Assembly (NCBI GenBank): GCA_015233295.1
Contig: JADFYC010000076.1
Location: 1-12,061 of the forward strand
Direction: 5' to 3'
DNA length: 12,061 nt
From: Deltaproteobacteria bacterium
GTDB lineage: Bacteria; Desulfobacterota; JADFXK01
Made by a program: the position numbers and the translations under genes. Numbering within the stretch: position 1 is the stretch's first letter; each line of letters starts with the position of its first letter. Positions 1 through 7,596 of the stretch are shown in pieces. A model generated the notes under the pieces. The model was not told where the DNA came from. It saw only the letters and a list, made by a program, of their open reading frames with translations, and did no database searches.

Positions 1-1667
1 AATTTTATAACGAGGCCAAGGACTACTTCAGTAAACTCATCGCGACCTACCCCAATTCTCCTCATCTGGCTGACGCCGCCTTCTATCTCGGAGATTCTCT
101 GTATAATATAGGTAGCTACAAAGAAGCGCTGGAAGTTTTTAAATCTTTTATCGAAAAGAATCCTCAGAATGCATTTATTAAGCAGGCCAAGTTCCGCCTG
201 GGTGATTGTTATACGCGCCTTAAGGAATATGATAAGGCCGACGCCGCATTTCAAGACGCTTTGGCTAATTTTCCGGATTTGAACAATCAGCCATACGACA
301 CCTTGACCCATCTTGGTCCTTTTCTGGAGGGACGGAAGGAGTATGCCAAAGCCCGCGAGACCTACTTTGTGCGGCTTAATGTCTATCAACAACGGGAAGA
401 CGATTTGGGAAGCTTGATGGAAAAAATCGGTGATACCTTTATGGCTCAAAAACAATACGATGAGGCCCTAAATATGTATGCCCAGGCCCTAAACCTGGCG
501 CCATACACTTCCTCGGTGGACGCGATCAAGCTGAAAATGGCCGATCTGGGAATTCAGACAAAAGGATTGTTGCACGCCACGCCCCAGTTACCTTACGATC
601 CCTATGCCGAACCGGGCAGCGCGTACAAAGAAGCCTACCAAAAGGCCGGAGGAAGCCCGGAAGGCCAGGCACTGGCCCTCAAGTACGCCCAGACTCTGAT
701 TAACCAGGGCAAGCTGGTCGAGAGCCTAGAGCCGTTGGCGTTCGGCCCCCCGGAAGTGGCCAAAGGTTCCCGGAGCCAGGCGGCGCAACAGGCGGCTATG
801 TTATATACCAAAAATATAAAACAACTAATGGACACCAGCTTTGAAAAAAATGACTACGCCAGGGTGGCGGATTTGTATGACAAGTATTATCAACCGATCT
901 TAGGGAAAACTCGTGACCCGGCGCTGATTCTGCGTCTGGCCGAGAGTAATGAGCGGGCCGGGCAGCTCAATGAGGCCATCGGTCTTTACAATCAAGCTCT
1001 GGAAGTCAACAAGGACCCTAACCTGGTTGACTTTTTGCGTTTTAAAATAGCCCAAATCACCCACCAAGCCGGCAACCAAGAAAAAGCGGTCCAACTATTT
1101 TCAGAATTTGTCAAGACTCATAGAAAAAGCAAGTATTATCCCGAAGCGGCTGCGTTGTTGGCTGAGCTATATTATATTAGGGGACAAAATGAGTCGGCAG
1201 TGACCATTAATTATGAAATGCTAGACTTAGAAAAAGGACCATCAATCAAAAGGGCTCGGATAGAGTCCCGGCTGGGTGATATTTTCAAGAAGCTGAATCA
1301 ATTGGGAAATGCGGCCAAGGCCTATCGAGACGCCATTTATGACTACCCTAATGATATTGAAAAGCAAGAATTTATCAAGACCAGTTGGTTTCGGCTGGGC
1401 GATGTATTGTATGAACAGAAGAATTATCCGGCTGCGTTCAAAGCTTATTCTGACGCGGTGGAGAAATACCCGGAGGCCGATGACAGCCAGTGGGGCCGGT
1501 ACATGATTTATCAAACCGCCCTAAAACTAGAGAAACCCGACAAAGCCAAGGTGGCCCTGGAGAGCCTGGAAAGCCACGCCAAGAAGGGCGGAGTTTGGCA
1601 AGACCTGAGCAAGGCGATGCAGGAATTTCAAAAGCAGGAAAAGAAACTAAACGAACTAAAACCCTAA
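1..1667 (+). CDS. TPR-repeat protein, 5' end outside the window
   Basis: The reading frame is open from the left edge (complete codons from base 3) to the TAA at 1665-1667, giving 554 visible residues. An internal TTG at 261 could be taken for a start, but coding continues upstream of it with clear TPR sequence, so the gene is cut by the window edge. The protein is built of helical repeats with spaced Leu-Gly, Tyr and Ala-Phe positions, e.g. AFYLGDSLYNIGSYKEAL, KFRLGDCYTRLKEYDKA and SWFRLGDVLYEQKNYPAA, typical of TPR proteins of the BamD/YbgF-like kind. The C-terminus is Lys/Glu-rich and probably coiled coil. TPR arrays are protein-binding scaffolds, and no enzymatic motif is visible. The real N-terminus, and so any signal peptide, cannot be seen. 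The sigma-54 regulator follows after 141 bp with its own possible promoter, so a functional link is only suggested by position. Confidence 0.9.
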   Translation, partial: FYNEAKDYFSKLIATYPNSPHLADAAFYLGDSLYNIGSYKEALEVFKSFIEKNPQNAFIKQAKFRLGDCYTRLKEYDKADAAFQDALANFPDLNNQPYDTLTHLGPFLEGRKEYAKARETYFVRLNVYQQREDDLGSLMEKIGDTFMAQKQYDEALNMYAQALNLAPYTSSVDAIKLKMADLGIQTKGLLHATPQLPYDPYAEPGSAYKEAYQKAGGSPEGQALALKYAQTLINQGKLVESLEPLAFGPPEVAKGSRSQAAQQAAMLYTKNIKQLMDTSFEKNDYARVADLYDKYYQPILGKTRDPALILRLAESNERAGQLNEAIGLYNQALEVNKDPNLVDFLRFKIAQITHQAGNQEKAVQLFSEFVKTHRKSKYYPEAAALLAELYYIRGQNESAVTINYEMLDLEKGPSIKRARIESRLGDIFKKLNQLGNAAKAYRDAIYDYPNDIEKQEFIKTSWFRLGDVLYEQKNYPAAFKAYSDAVEKYPEADDSQWGRYMIYQTALKLEKPDKAKVALESLESHAKKGGVWQDLSKAMQEFQKQEKKLNELKP

Positions 1668-1681
1668 GCCGGCGGCAAGGT

Positions 1682-1695
1682 CCGGAACCCTTAAC
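1682..1695. repeat. Single degenerate copy of the 14-bp gene-end repeat
   Basis: CCGGAACCCTTAAC begins 14 bases after the TPR gene's stop codon. It differs by one base from CCGGAACCCGTAAC in the triple repeat at 11683-11724. On its own it could be chance. It is listed because the same kind of sequence follows the other plus-strand genes. Confidence 0.4.
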
Positions 1696-1734
1696 TCAAT
1701 AACAATGGCTCTCAACACCCATTTTATGCTTGTG

Positions 1735-1763
1735 TTGGATCATACATTATTTTAAACTAATAA
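1735..1763 (+). promoter_or_regulatory. Possible sigma-70-type promoter for the response regulator gene
   Basis: TTGGAT at 1735-1740 and TAATAA at 1758-1763 are separated by exactly 17 bases in an AT-rich stretch that starts 46 bp upstream of the regulator ATG. Each box matches four of six consensus bases. An inverted repeat CAACAC (1713-1718) / GTGTTG (1732-1737) overlaps the -35 box and could be an operator or part of a transcription end for the TPR gene. This is a visual assignment only. Confidence 0.35.
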
Positions 1764-1808
1764 ATTGGTGTATCTGAGATTTTATCACATCCTCGTGACG
1801 GGATTTGT

Positions 1809-3251
1809 ATGGCCTCCAAACTCTTAGTGATTGACGAAGATGAAAAGAACTTGCGTTTTCTTAAAGAAGCTTTAACCAAAGCCGGTTTTGAAGTGGATTT
1901 AAGCACTGATGGGTTAAAGGCTTTGGACTGTATTCAAAGCAATTATTATGACGCGGTGTTTAGTGAGGTGACGTTGCCCAACATGACCGGGTTCGAGCTC
2001 TTGCGGCGGGTGGTGGCCGCCCATCCGGCTCTGCCTGTAATCCTCATGACCGGCCGAGGCACGGTGGAGGGTGCGGTCACGGCGATGAAAGAAGGCGCCC
2101 GTGATTATTTATTGAAGCCGTTATCCCTGGAAGTCGTTTCGCTGATCACGGCTAAGTTGATGGAAGAAAAAGCCGTCCAATCAAGCCTGGCCGCCAAGCT
2201 ATCCACTAAACGAAGAGGCGAGAGACGCGAAATCATCACCCGTGACCAGGAAATACTGCGGTTGGTAGAGATGGTCAAGAGCATCGCACCCAGTCAGGCC
2301 ACCGTGCTTATCTATGGAGAATCCGGAACGGGGAAGGAACTCTTTGCCCGGCTGATCCATGAAATGAGTCCCCGCCGGAACAATCCTTTTGTGGCCGTGA
2401 ATTGTGCCGCGATCCCCGAAAATCTGTTGGAAAGTGAATTGTTCGGCCATGAAAAAGGGGCCTTCACCGGCGCCGCAGTTAGAAAAATAGGCAAGTTTGA
2501 GATGGCAGAGAAGGGCACCATTCTGCTGGACGAAATAAGTGAAATGGATCTCTACCTCCAGGCTAAGCTACTAAGAGTTTTACAGGAATATGAGGTGGAT
2601 CGGGTTGGTGGACGAGAACCGGTCCCGGTCGACGTCCGGGTCTTGGCCACGACGAATCAAGACCTGGGCAGGTTGGTCGAAGAAAAGAAATTCAGACAAG
2701 ACCTCTTTTATCGGCTCAACGTTATCCCGCTTCACATCCCCCCGCTCCGGAAAAGGAAAAGCGATATTCCGGTGCTGGCCAATTACTTTCTAAAAAGATT
2801 CAGCACCTCGTACCAGAAGAAGGTCTCCCGCATCTCTGATCGGGCCATGCAGGCCCTGTTGAGCCATCCCTGGCGGGGCAACATCCGCGAGATGGAAAAC
2901 ACCCTGGAACGGGCGACTCTGTTGGCCACCGGGGAGACGATAGAGCCGGAAAATCTAATCCTGTTTAATACCCCCATTCCTGTTCCCGGGATGGGACAGC
3001 CGTCGCCGGCCTTCCAGCCTTCCATAAAAGAAACTCCCCCGCCAGTGGAGGAAGAGGAGGAAGACGCGACGGCTCCGCCGCCAATGGTTAAGTCCGGCAG
3101 AACCATTGAGGAAATGGAACGGGCGCTGATTTTCCAGACGCTGGATGAGGTCAGCGGCAACAGAACTCATGCCGCCAAGATCCTGGGCATCAGTATCCGG
3201 ACGCTGCGAAATAAGCTGGCCGAGTACAAAGAAAAAGAAGGACTGGTTTAG
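1809..3251 (+). CDS. NtrC-family sigma-54-dependent response regulator with Glu at the phosphorylation site
   Basis: This 480-residue protein has the three-part NtrC/FlrC layout. Residues 1-120 are a receiver domain, about 145-380 the AAA+ sigma-54 activation domain, and 435-475 a Fis-type DNA-binding helix-turn-helix (RTHAAKILGISIRTLRNKL). In the AAA+ part, Walker A is GESGTGKE (170-177), the sigma-54 contact loop is GAFTGA (217-222), Walker B is GTILLDE (236-242), the arginine-finger region is FRQDLFYRL (295-303) and sensor II is GNIRE (357-361). All look intact, so it should hydrolyse ATP and open sigma-54 promoters. The receiver keeps acidic D9-E10, T81 and K103, but the phospho-acceptor Asp is replaced by E53 (VFSEVTLPNMTG; codon GAG at 1965-1967). 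In NtrC, changing this Asp to Glu (D54E) gives partial constitutive activity, so the protein may act without a kinase. An acidic, Pro-rich linker (about 400-428) precedes the helix-turn-helix. The ATG is preceded by only a weak ribosome site. The target genes are not shown by this window. Confidence 0.95.
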   Translation: MASKLLVIDEDEKNLRFLKEALTKAGFEVDLSTDGLKALDCIQSNYYDAVFSEVTLPNMTGFELLRRVVAAHPALPVILMTGRGTVEGAVTAMKEGARDYLLKPLSLEVVSLITAKLMEEKAVQSSLAAKLSTKRRGERREIITRDQEILRLVEMVKSIAPSQATVLIYGESGTGKELFARLIHEMSPRRNNPFVAVNCAAIPENLLESELFGHEKGAFTGAAVRKIGKFEMAEKGTILLDEISEMDLYLQAKLLRVLQEYEVDRVGGREPVPVDVRVLATTNQDLGRLVEEKKFRQDLFYRLNVIPLHIPPLRKRKSDIPVLANYFLKRFSTSYQKKVSRISDRAMQALLSHPWRGNIREMENTLERATLLATGETIEPENLILFNTPIPVPGMGQPSPAFQPSIKETPPPVEEEEEDATAPPPMVKSGRTIEEMERALIFQTLDEVSGNRTHAAKILGISIRTLRNKLAEYKEKEGLV

Positions 3252-3253
3252 TC

Positions 3254-3290
3254 GGGTTGTGGGTTTCATGGTTGCATGGTTACGCGTTGG
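3254..3290 (+). repeat. Degenerate 7-8 bp GGTT unit array after the regulator gene
   Basis: Directly after the regulator's stop codon come GGGTTGT, GGGTTTC, ATGGTTGC, ATGGTTAC and GCGTTGG in succession, a period of 7-8 bases. TGGTTGC (3269-3275) can also pair with GCAACCA (3293-3299) across a 17-base loop. There is no following T-run, so a standard intrinsic terminator is unlikely. The units resemble those at 5672-5736 and 11683-11724. Confidence 0.5.
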
Positions 3291-3330
3291 AGGCAACCAG
3301 CAACAGGTGCTCTCTTAAGGATAACAACTT

Positions 3331-5661
3331 ATGAAAACCATTGGGATAGTGATTCCCTGGTTTGGGAGTGACCTCAAGGGAGGGGCGTCACAACAGGCCT
3401 GGCAAGTGGCTTCTCGATTGGCGGAACGGGGCCATTCTATAGAGGCCATTACCACGTGTTGCCGCGAGTTTTCATCGGATTGGGCGAAAAATCATTACCG
3501 GCCCGGGAATCATAAAGAAGGCAATGTCATCGTTCGCCGTTTTCCGGTGGATCATCGTGACCATGGCCGTTTTAGCCGGGTCAATGCCCACATGTTGGGG
3601 CTTTCGGCCGCCCAATTGAAGCCGGGAGTCAATCCCGTTTCTGATGAAGATGCCGAGGTATTCGTTAATCATAGCATTAACTCTAGAGCCTTGTTGGCCT
3701 ATCTGAAGGAACATAAGCGACGTTACCACGCCTTTATCTTTATCCCTTATCTTTATGGACCCATCCTGCAGGGCGTCCCGCTGGTGGCCGACCGGACTTT
3801 TTTGCAGCCATGTCTGCACGATGAAGTCTATGCCTACTTGCCCCAGGTGGCCAGAATCTTTTACTTGAGCCGGGGTGTCTTATATAACAGCGAAGGCGAA
3901 ATGGATTTAGGCTCCCGCCTCTATGGGCCGGCCGTGACGGCAAGAAGCTTCGTTGTGGGCGAGGGAATCGAATCTTCAGGCGAACATGACCTGAATCTGA
4001 CTCAAATAGACGGATTTGATCTCCGGCAGGAGCGTTACATCTTGTGTTTGGGCTGGCGAGACCCGACCAAAAACACCCACTTGATCCTGAATGCTTTTGC
4101 CCGGTTTAAAGAACGACACCCGACATCCAACCTGAACTTGGTATTTGCCGGCCCAGGTGATTTGCCGGTGGGGCCGGTGAGGGATGGCGTGGTCGACCTC
4201 GGCCTGGTGACGAACCCGGAAAAGGAAGCTCTCCTGGCCAACTGTCTGGCCCTGTTTCAACCAAGTTGCCACGAGAGCTACTCTCGGGTAATTATGGAAG
4301 CCTGGATGCATAAACGGCCTGTCGCAGCCCATCTGGAATGCCTGGCCACCAGGCAGGTCGTGGGACGGGCTGACGGCGGTTGGGTGGCTGATACGGAGGT
4401 TGACTGGGCGGAGTTGTTTTCCAAAATCGACCTGATGGAAGGTGATGAGTTGTCGGCCCGAGGTTGCCGGGGACATGCATATGCTCAGGAAAATGCCGAC
4501 TGGTCTAAAATCATTGACCGATACGAGAAGATATTGAGGCTTTCGGATGATGGTCCCGTGACCACCCTACCCCGATCCAGAAGGCTCGAAGAAATTCATC
4601 AATTGCTCCCCGATATCGCCTTTGGCGACGCCATTACCAATCATGCCGTGGTCATAAGGAATCACCTACGCGACCTGGGCTACCGTTCGGAGATACTCGT
4701 CCTTCGACAACCGAGTGATCAGATCGCTCATGAGGCGTCAGTCTTAAAGAAAAAGAATCTATCCAATAAAGCCGGTGTGATTTATCACCACTCCATCGGT
4801 TCAGACCTGACACCCATGGTCGTGGCTCATCCGGGGCCCAAGGCTTTGATCTATCATAACATCACTCCCGCTGAATTTTTTTGGCCATATCGTCCTGAAT
4901 TCGCTAAGATACTTGAAAATGGCCGCCGGGACCTGCCTCTTCTGGCCAAACATTTTCCGCTGTCGATGGGGGATTCGCAATATAACGCGGCTGAATTGGA
5001 GACCTGCGGCTTCCACCATCCTGACGTTCTCAATCTGACCATATGCCCTGACAAATGGGCCGGCGCTCCTGATCCGACACTGATGGCCCGGTTACAAGAC
5101 GGCCGGGTAAACCTGCTTTTTGTCGGCCGCATTGCGCCAAATAAGAGGCAAGATCATTTGCTGGAATCGTTCCGGCATTATCTAGCCCTCGATCCTTACG
5201 CCCGCCTGGTCATCGTCGGCCCCTTTATTGACCATGATCCCTACTATCAACACCTGATCCAAATCATTAACAGATTAAGTCTGCAGAACCATGTTCTGAT
5301 GACCGGGCAGGCGAGTGACTCACAACTCCAGGCCTGCTACCAGACGGCCGATCTATTCTGGTCCATGAGTGAGCATGAGGGATATTGTGGGCCGTTGGTG
5401 GAGGCGATGTGGTTTGATGTTCCGGTACTGGCCTACAATGCCGCGGCTGTGCTTGAAACCATGGGCCGGGCCGGCATATTATTTAATCGGAAGGATAACC
5501 TGGCGGAGGTGGCCGCGCTGGCTAAGATTATTGTGGAAACGGAATCCCTGCTGGACATTATCCTCAAATACCAACGGCAACGGAGGCAAGATTTTCGGCC
5601 TGAGGCGGTCTGGCCGGTATTCGACGAGATCGTCGACCGGCTCGAGACGAGTCAGGGTTAG
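3331..5661 (+). CDS. Tandem GT4-type glycosyltransferase, two fused units
   Basis: This 776-residue protein is about twice the usual length of a GT-B glycosyltransferase and holds two consecutive units. Unit 1 (about 1-405) starts with an IGIVIPWFGSDLKGGA-type Rossmann entry with a Gly-Gly loop. It has a GWRDPTKN nucleotide-sugar segment (241-248) and the GT4 E-x7-E motif at E315/E323 (HESYSRVIME). Unit 2 (about 415-776) has VGRIAPNKRQDHLL (598-611) and E-x7-E at E683/E691 (HEGYCGPLVE). Both units keep these residues, so both may be active, transferring sugars from nucleotide donors to a growing glycan. No signal peptide or membrane helix is obvious, so it should act on the cytoplasmic side. 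TAAGGA at 3316-3321, 9 bases before the ATG, is a good ribosome site. The gene lies 79 bp after the regulator gene on the same strand. The donor sugar and acceptor cannot be read from sequence; surface polysaccharide or glycoprotein synthesis is the likely setting. Confidence 0.9.
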   Translation: MKTIGIVIPWFGSDLKGGASQQAWQVASRLAERGHSIEAITTCCREFSSDWAKNHYRPGNHKEGNVIVRRFPVDHRDHGRFSRVNAHMLGLSAAQLKPGVNPVSDEDAEVFVNHSINSRALLAYLKEHKRRYHAFIFIPYLYGPILQGVPLVADRTFLQPCLHDEVYAYLPQVARIFYLSRGVLYNSEGEMDLGSRLYGPAVTARSFVVGEGIESSGEHDLNLTQIDGFDLRQERYILCLGWRDPTKNTHLILNAFARFKERHPTSNLNLVFAGPGDLPVGPVRDGVVDLGLVTNPEKEALLANCLALFQPSCHESYSRVIMEAWMHKRPVAAHLECLATRQVVGRADGGWVADTEVDWAELFSKIDLMEGDELSARGCRGHAYAQENADWSKIIDRYEKILRLSDDGPVTTLPRSRRLEEIHQLLPDIAFGDAITNHAVVIRNHLRDLGYRSEILVLRQPSDQIAHEASVLKKKNLSNKAGVIYHHSIGSDLTPMVVAHPGPKALIYHNITPAEFFWPYRPEFAKILENGRRDLPLLAKHFPLSMGDSQYNAAELETCGFHHPDVLNLTICPDKWAGAPDPTLMARLQDGRVNLLFVGRIAPNKRQDHLLESFRHYLALDPYARLVIVGPFIDHDPYYQHLIQIINRLSLQNHVLMTGQASDSQLQACYQTADLFWSMSEHEGYCGPLVEAMWFDVPVLAYNAAAVLETMGRAGILFNRKDNLAEVAALAKIIVETESLLDIILKYQRQRRQDFRPEAVWPVFDEIVDRLETSQG

Positions 5662-5671
5662 GGGCTATTGC

Positions 5672-5736
5672 CGGTCACTTGTTACTCGTTGAAGACAACC
5701 TCCAACAAGCAGCGAGTAACCAGCGACCACGTCACC
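5672..5736. repeat. Two facing heptamer arrays forming a hairpin between convergent genes
   Basis: On the plus strand CGGTCAC, TTGTTAC and TCGTTGA (5672-5692) follow each other with period 7. On the minus strand GGTGACG, TGGTCGC, TGGTTAC, TCGCTGC and TTGTTGG (5736 down to 5702) do the same. As a result GTTACTCGTTG (5681-5691) pairs with CAGCGAGTAAC (5710-5720), with one G-U position, and GGTC (5673-5676) pairs with GACC (5725-5728) outside a 4-base internal loop. The structure lies between the stop codons of two convergent genes, so it could end or protect both transcripts. It lacks the T-run of an intrinsic terminator. Confidence 0.6.
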
Positions 5737-5781
5737 TCGAAAAGGGATAATTATGACCGTTCGAAGCATCATAGGCCTCGT

Positions 5782-6528
5782 TCATTCCTGGAACAGGGCT
5801 TGCTCCAAGAATTTGAAACCCAAATCCAGCAAGGCTTCATCGTCCTCTTTGATTCTCTCCGCCAGAGCTTCTTCCACCTCGTAGGTCTTCAGGAATTCTG
5901 TATTGAAGACAAACTCCCGGAATACATCAAGATTATATAAGGCCACGATAACCTTTTGGAGCTGCCGGTCGTCCAGTTGTTTGGTTTCATCGCGACGGGG
6001 GTGAAAAACAATGTTGAGCATCCGGTCATTGGCCCTGGTATAGGGTAATAATCCCTGATCTTCTCGCCACTCAGCCACCGTCTGAATCTTTGTCTCTTTG
6101 ATCCCCTGACAGTTTGGGGCGTCCAGCGGGAAAAAGAACTCATCATAGGCGTCATCCGCGGCCCGCCGGCCCGAAGCCCGGCCCAGGGGGTAAAGCCGAC
6201 AGGAGGTGGGGCGGTCTTCATAGACCCGGCATCCCTTGACCGTCACCAAGAGGCAGGTCCGGGTAGGCGGATCGGACATCTTTAGGGAAATGACAGGAAA
6301 CCCGGACTGGGGTTCGATTTGAAACAGGGTATATTTTGAAAGAAAGTCGTCGGAATGGAGATTAAGCGCCTTTTTTAGCCGCATGACGTCGTAGGGAGTC
6401 AGAGGCAAGTGCTTATTGCGACAGCATGAATTAAAACAGGATATCTTCTTGTGGCAGGCAAAATTGAAGGTATCGTTCGGACCCAGGCGGTGCTCGATCA
6501 TGGCCGAGGGGCTAAGCGATTGAGTCAT
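5782..6528 (-). CDS. YkgJ-type cysteine-cluster protein
   Basis: This 248-residue protein is of the YkgJ/CxxxxxCxxxCC type, annotated in databases as a putative zinc- or iron-chelating domain. The N-terminal cluster is C25-x5-C31-x3-C35-C36. It is followed by C92, C100 and C110 in GCRVYEDRPTSCRLYPLGR, and by C140. This is the usual set of eight cysteines for the family, whose biochemical role is not established; an iron-sulfur cluster or metal centre is likely. The C-terminal third is acidic and helical, without recognised motifs. The ATG is well placed: AGGAAAG lies a few bases upstream on the minus strand. It is the last gene of the minus-strand series, 119 bp after fmdB and separated from it by a strong stem-loop, so it may be transcribed separately. 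It converges with the glycosyltransferase gene. Confidence 0.85.
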   Translation of the reverse strand: MTQSLSPSAMIEHRLGPNDTFNFACHKKISCFNSCCRNKHLPLTPYDVMRLKKALNLHSDDFLSKYTLFQIEPQSGFPVISLKMSDPPTRTCLLVTVKGCRVYEDRPTSCRLYPLGRASGRRAADDAYDEFFFPLDAPNCQGIKETKIQTVAEWREDQGLLPYTRANDRMLNIVFHPRRDETKQLDDRQLQKVIVALYNLDVFREFVFNTEFLKTYEVEEALAERIKEDDEALLDLGFKFLEQALFQE

Positions 6529-6608
6529 GGTCTTTCCTATTAAGGAGTTTAGTTAAGGCCGGATATGATGCCCCGGCTGCTGATCTGATACGGTAAATTT
6601 AATGACGG

Positions 6609-6647
6609 GCCGGATAAGGGAACACCTGCTCCCTGGACTTACCCGGC
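6609..6647 (-). terminator. Stem-loop directly after the fmdB-type gene
   Basis: On the minus strand, starting at the base after the fmdB-type stop codon, GCCGGGTAAG (6647-6638) pairs with the complement of GCCGGATAAG (6609-6618) with one G-U pair. After a 4-base bulge (6637-6634), GGGA (6633-6630) pairs with TCCC. The following tract on the minus strand is only mildly T-rich (ATTAAATTT about 10 bases later). It may be a weak terminator, an attenuator or an RNA-stabilising end between fmdB and the ykgJ-type gene. Confidence 0.45.
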
Positions 6648-6863
6648 TCAGGAGAATCCTCCGGTGCCGCAGCCTCCGGTGGTCGCGCCAAAAGACGGGG
6701 CGTCTTCCGATGATTTTGTCCCCCGACTGGAAAAACAGGACATAATTCGTTTTGTCTCTTCCGAGCCGCAACGGGGGCAGTCGCATTTCCCGTTATCTGA
6801 TGAAAAGACCAACCGTTCAAAATTATGGCCGCATTTACGGCATTCGTGCTCATAAATAGGCAT
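6648..6863 (-). CDS. FmdB-family zinc ribbon protein
   Basis: This short, 71-residue protein starts MPIYEHECRKCGHNFE, the classic FmdB/regulatory-protein zinc ribbon opening. The zinc ligands are C8/C11 and C29/C32 (CPRC), with an additional C27. The C-terminus is Gly-rich and ends GGCGTGGFS, as many family members do. The family is widespread and named after a Methylophilus regulator of formamidase/acetamidase genes, but its molecular job is mostly unknown; nucleic-acid or protein binding is assumed. AAGGA lies about 8 bases before the ATG on the minus strand. The gene starts 103 bp after the TOPRIM-like gene ends, a gap large enough for its own promoter. Confidence 0.9.
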   Translation of the reverse strand: MPIYEHECRKCGHNFERLVFSSDNGKCDCPRCGSEETKRIMSCFSSRGTKSSEDAPSFGATTGGCGTGGFS

Positions 6864-6966
6864 GATTTCGTCCTTATCTTAATACCAACATCTCAATCAG
6901 AAATAACCCGTCCGAGAGAATCCCCTGTGGGGTTGGTCCGGCCGGATGATAGCAGGAGGTCTGGCA

Positions 6967-7596
6967 TTATTCAACCGGCTCACCGGCAAGCATCAGTATG
7001 GCTTTGCAAAACTGTTGAAATGAATGAGACGGATTAGCCGCTCGCCCTTGCCACCGGGTAGTCAGATACGGCCCCATTCTTCTGGCCCATTCGACTTTAT
7101 CTTCGCTCTTCGCTCCGATGGCCTTCTGAAACAACTCCCAGGTACCACAAATGCTATCTTGCTTGTAGTTGTCGAGTTTATTTGATCGGGCTTTGGGAAA
7201 GGCCTTTTTGATCGCCGTCTGATCTCCCAGGTAGAAGGCTTCCGTTTCTTCGATGGCGATTCTGAATAATGCGGTTGGGGTCGGGTGACAGTACCTAAGA
7301 AGACTGTTCAAACGGTCCTTGAGCTCCAGGCAGTCCTCGTCGTCCAAATCGACCAGGACCAGGATGCGGTCTGTTGCCGGATCGAGCGCCTTGCCGTAAG
7401 CTCGGAGCTTGGCTGGGAGTTGATCCAACAGGCCCTGGTGATGGGGGTCCGGTTCTATCGAGGGATTCTTAGGTATCTTTCCCTTGCCCCGATGTGGAAT
7501 TACCTTAAACGTATGGGCTTTCGGGAGGAAACGGGGCAACCACTTTTTGAGCAGGGCTTCCTCCGATTTCCCCTCTACCAGGAAATGTATTCTCAT
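6967..7596 (-). CDS. TOPRIM-type protein, DUF4276-like
   Basis: This 209-residue protein looks like a stand-alone TOPRIM domain. It opens with a beta strand and FLVEGKSEE, giving the catalytic-type Glu at E8. A second hydrophobic strand ends in LVDLDDED with D83-x-D85, the TOPRIM DxD pair. Further acidic residues follow in IAIEETEAFYLGD (E116, E117, E119, D125), and the C-terminal NPSHSFQQFCKAI resembles the end of DUF4276 proteins. TOPRIM domains of OLD-type proteins cut DNA or RNA using metal ions bound by these residues, so a nuclease is the best guess; no activity is shown. The ATG overlaps the stop codon of the upstream ATPase gene (ATGA at 7596-7593), so the two are translationally coupled and probably made in a fixed ratio. 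DUF4276 membership is from memory of the family and less sure than the TOPRIM call. A related family such as RloB/AbiLii is the alternative. Confidence 0.7.
   Translation of the reverse strand: MRIHFLVEGKSEEALLKKWLPRFLPKAHTFKVIPHRGKGKIPKNPSIEPDPHHQGLLDQLPAKLRAYGKALDPATDRILVLVDLDDEDCLELKDRLNSLLRYCHPTPTALFRIAIEETEAFYLGDQTAIKKAFPKARSNKLDNYKQDSICGTWELFQKAIGAKSEDKVEWARRMGPYLTTRWQGRAANPSHSFQQFCKAILMLAGEPVE

Noticed and set aside
261..1667. Start of the TPR gene at TTG 261
   Set aside because: The same frame stays open to base 3 and encodes further TPR repeats, so 261 is an internal codon.
2783..3296. Minus-strand open frames opposite the regulator's C-terminal half
   Set aside because: They lie opposite the conserved sigma-54 activator and show low-complexity Ser runs from the acidic linker's complement.
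3252..3330. Possible sigma-54 (GG-N10-GC) promoter before the glycosyltransferase gene
   Set aside because: Several GG words come from the repeats, but none has GC at the correct spacing.
5668..5940. Plus-strand open frame of 90 codons after the glycosyltransferase gene
   Set aside because: It begins in the heptamer repeats and then runs antisense to the ykgJ-type gene, with no domain.
6922..6932. CCCC-TGT-GGGG hairpin before the fmdB-type gene
   Set aside because: Only four base pairs and no T-run; too weak to call a terminator.
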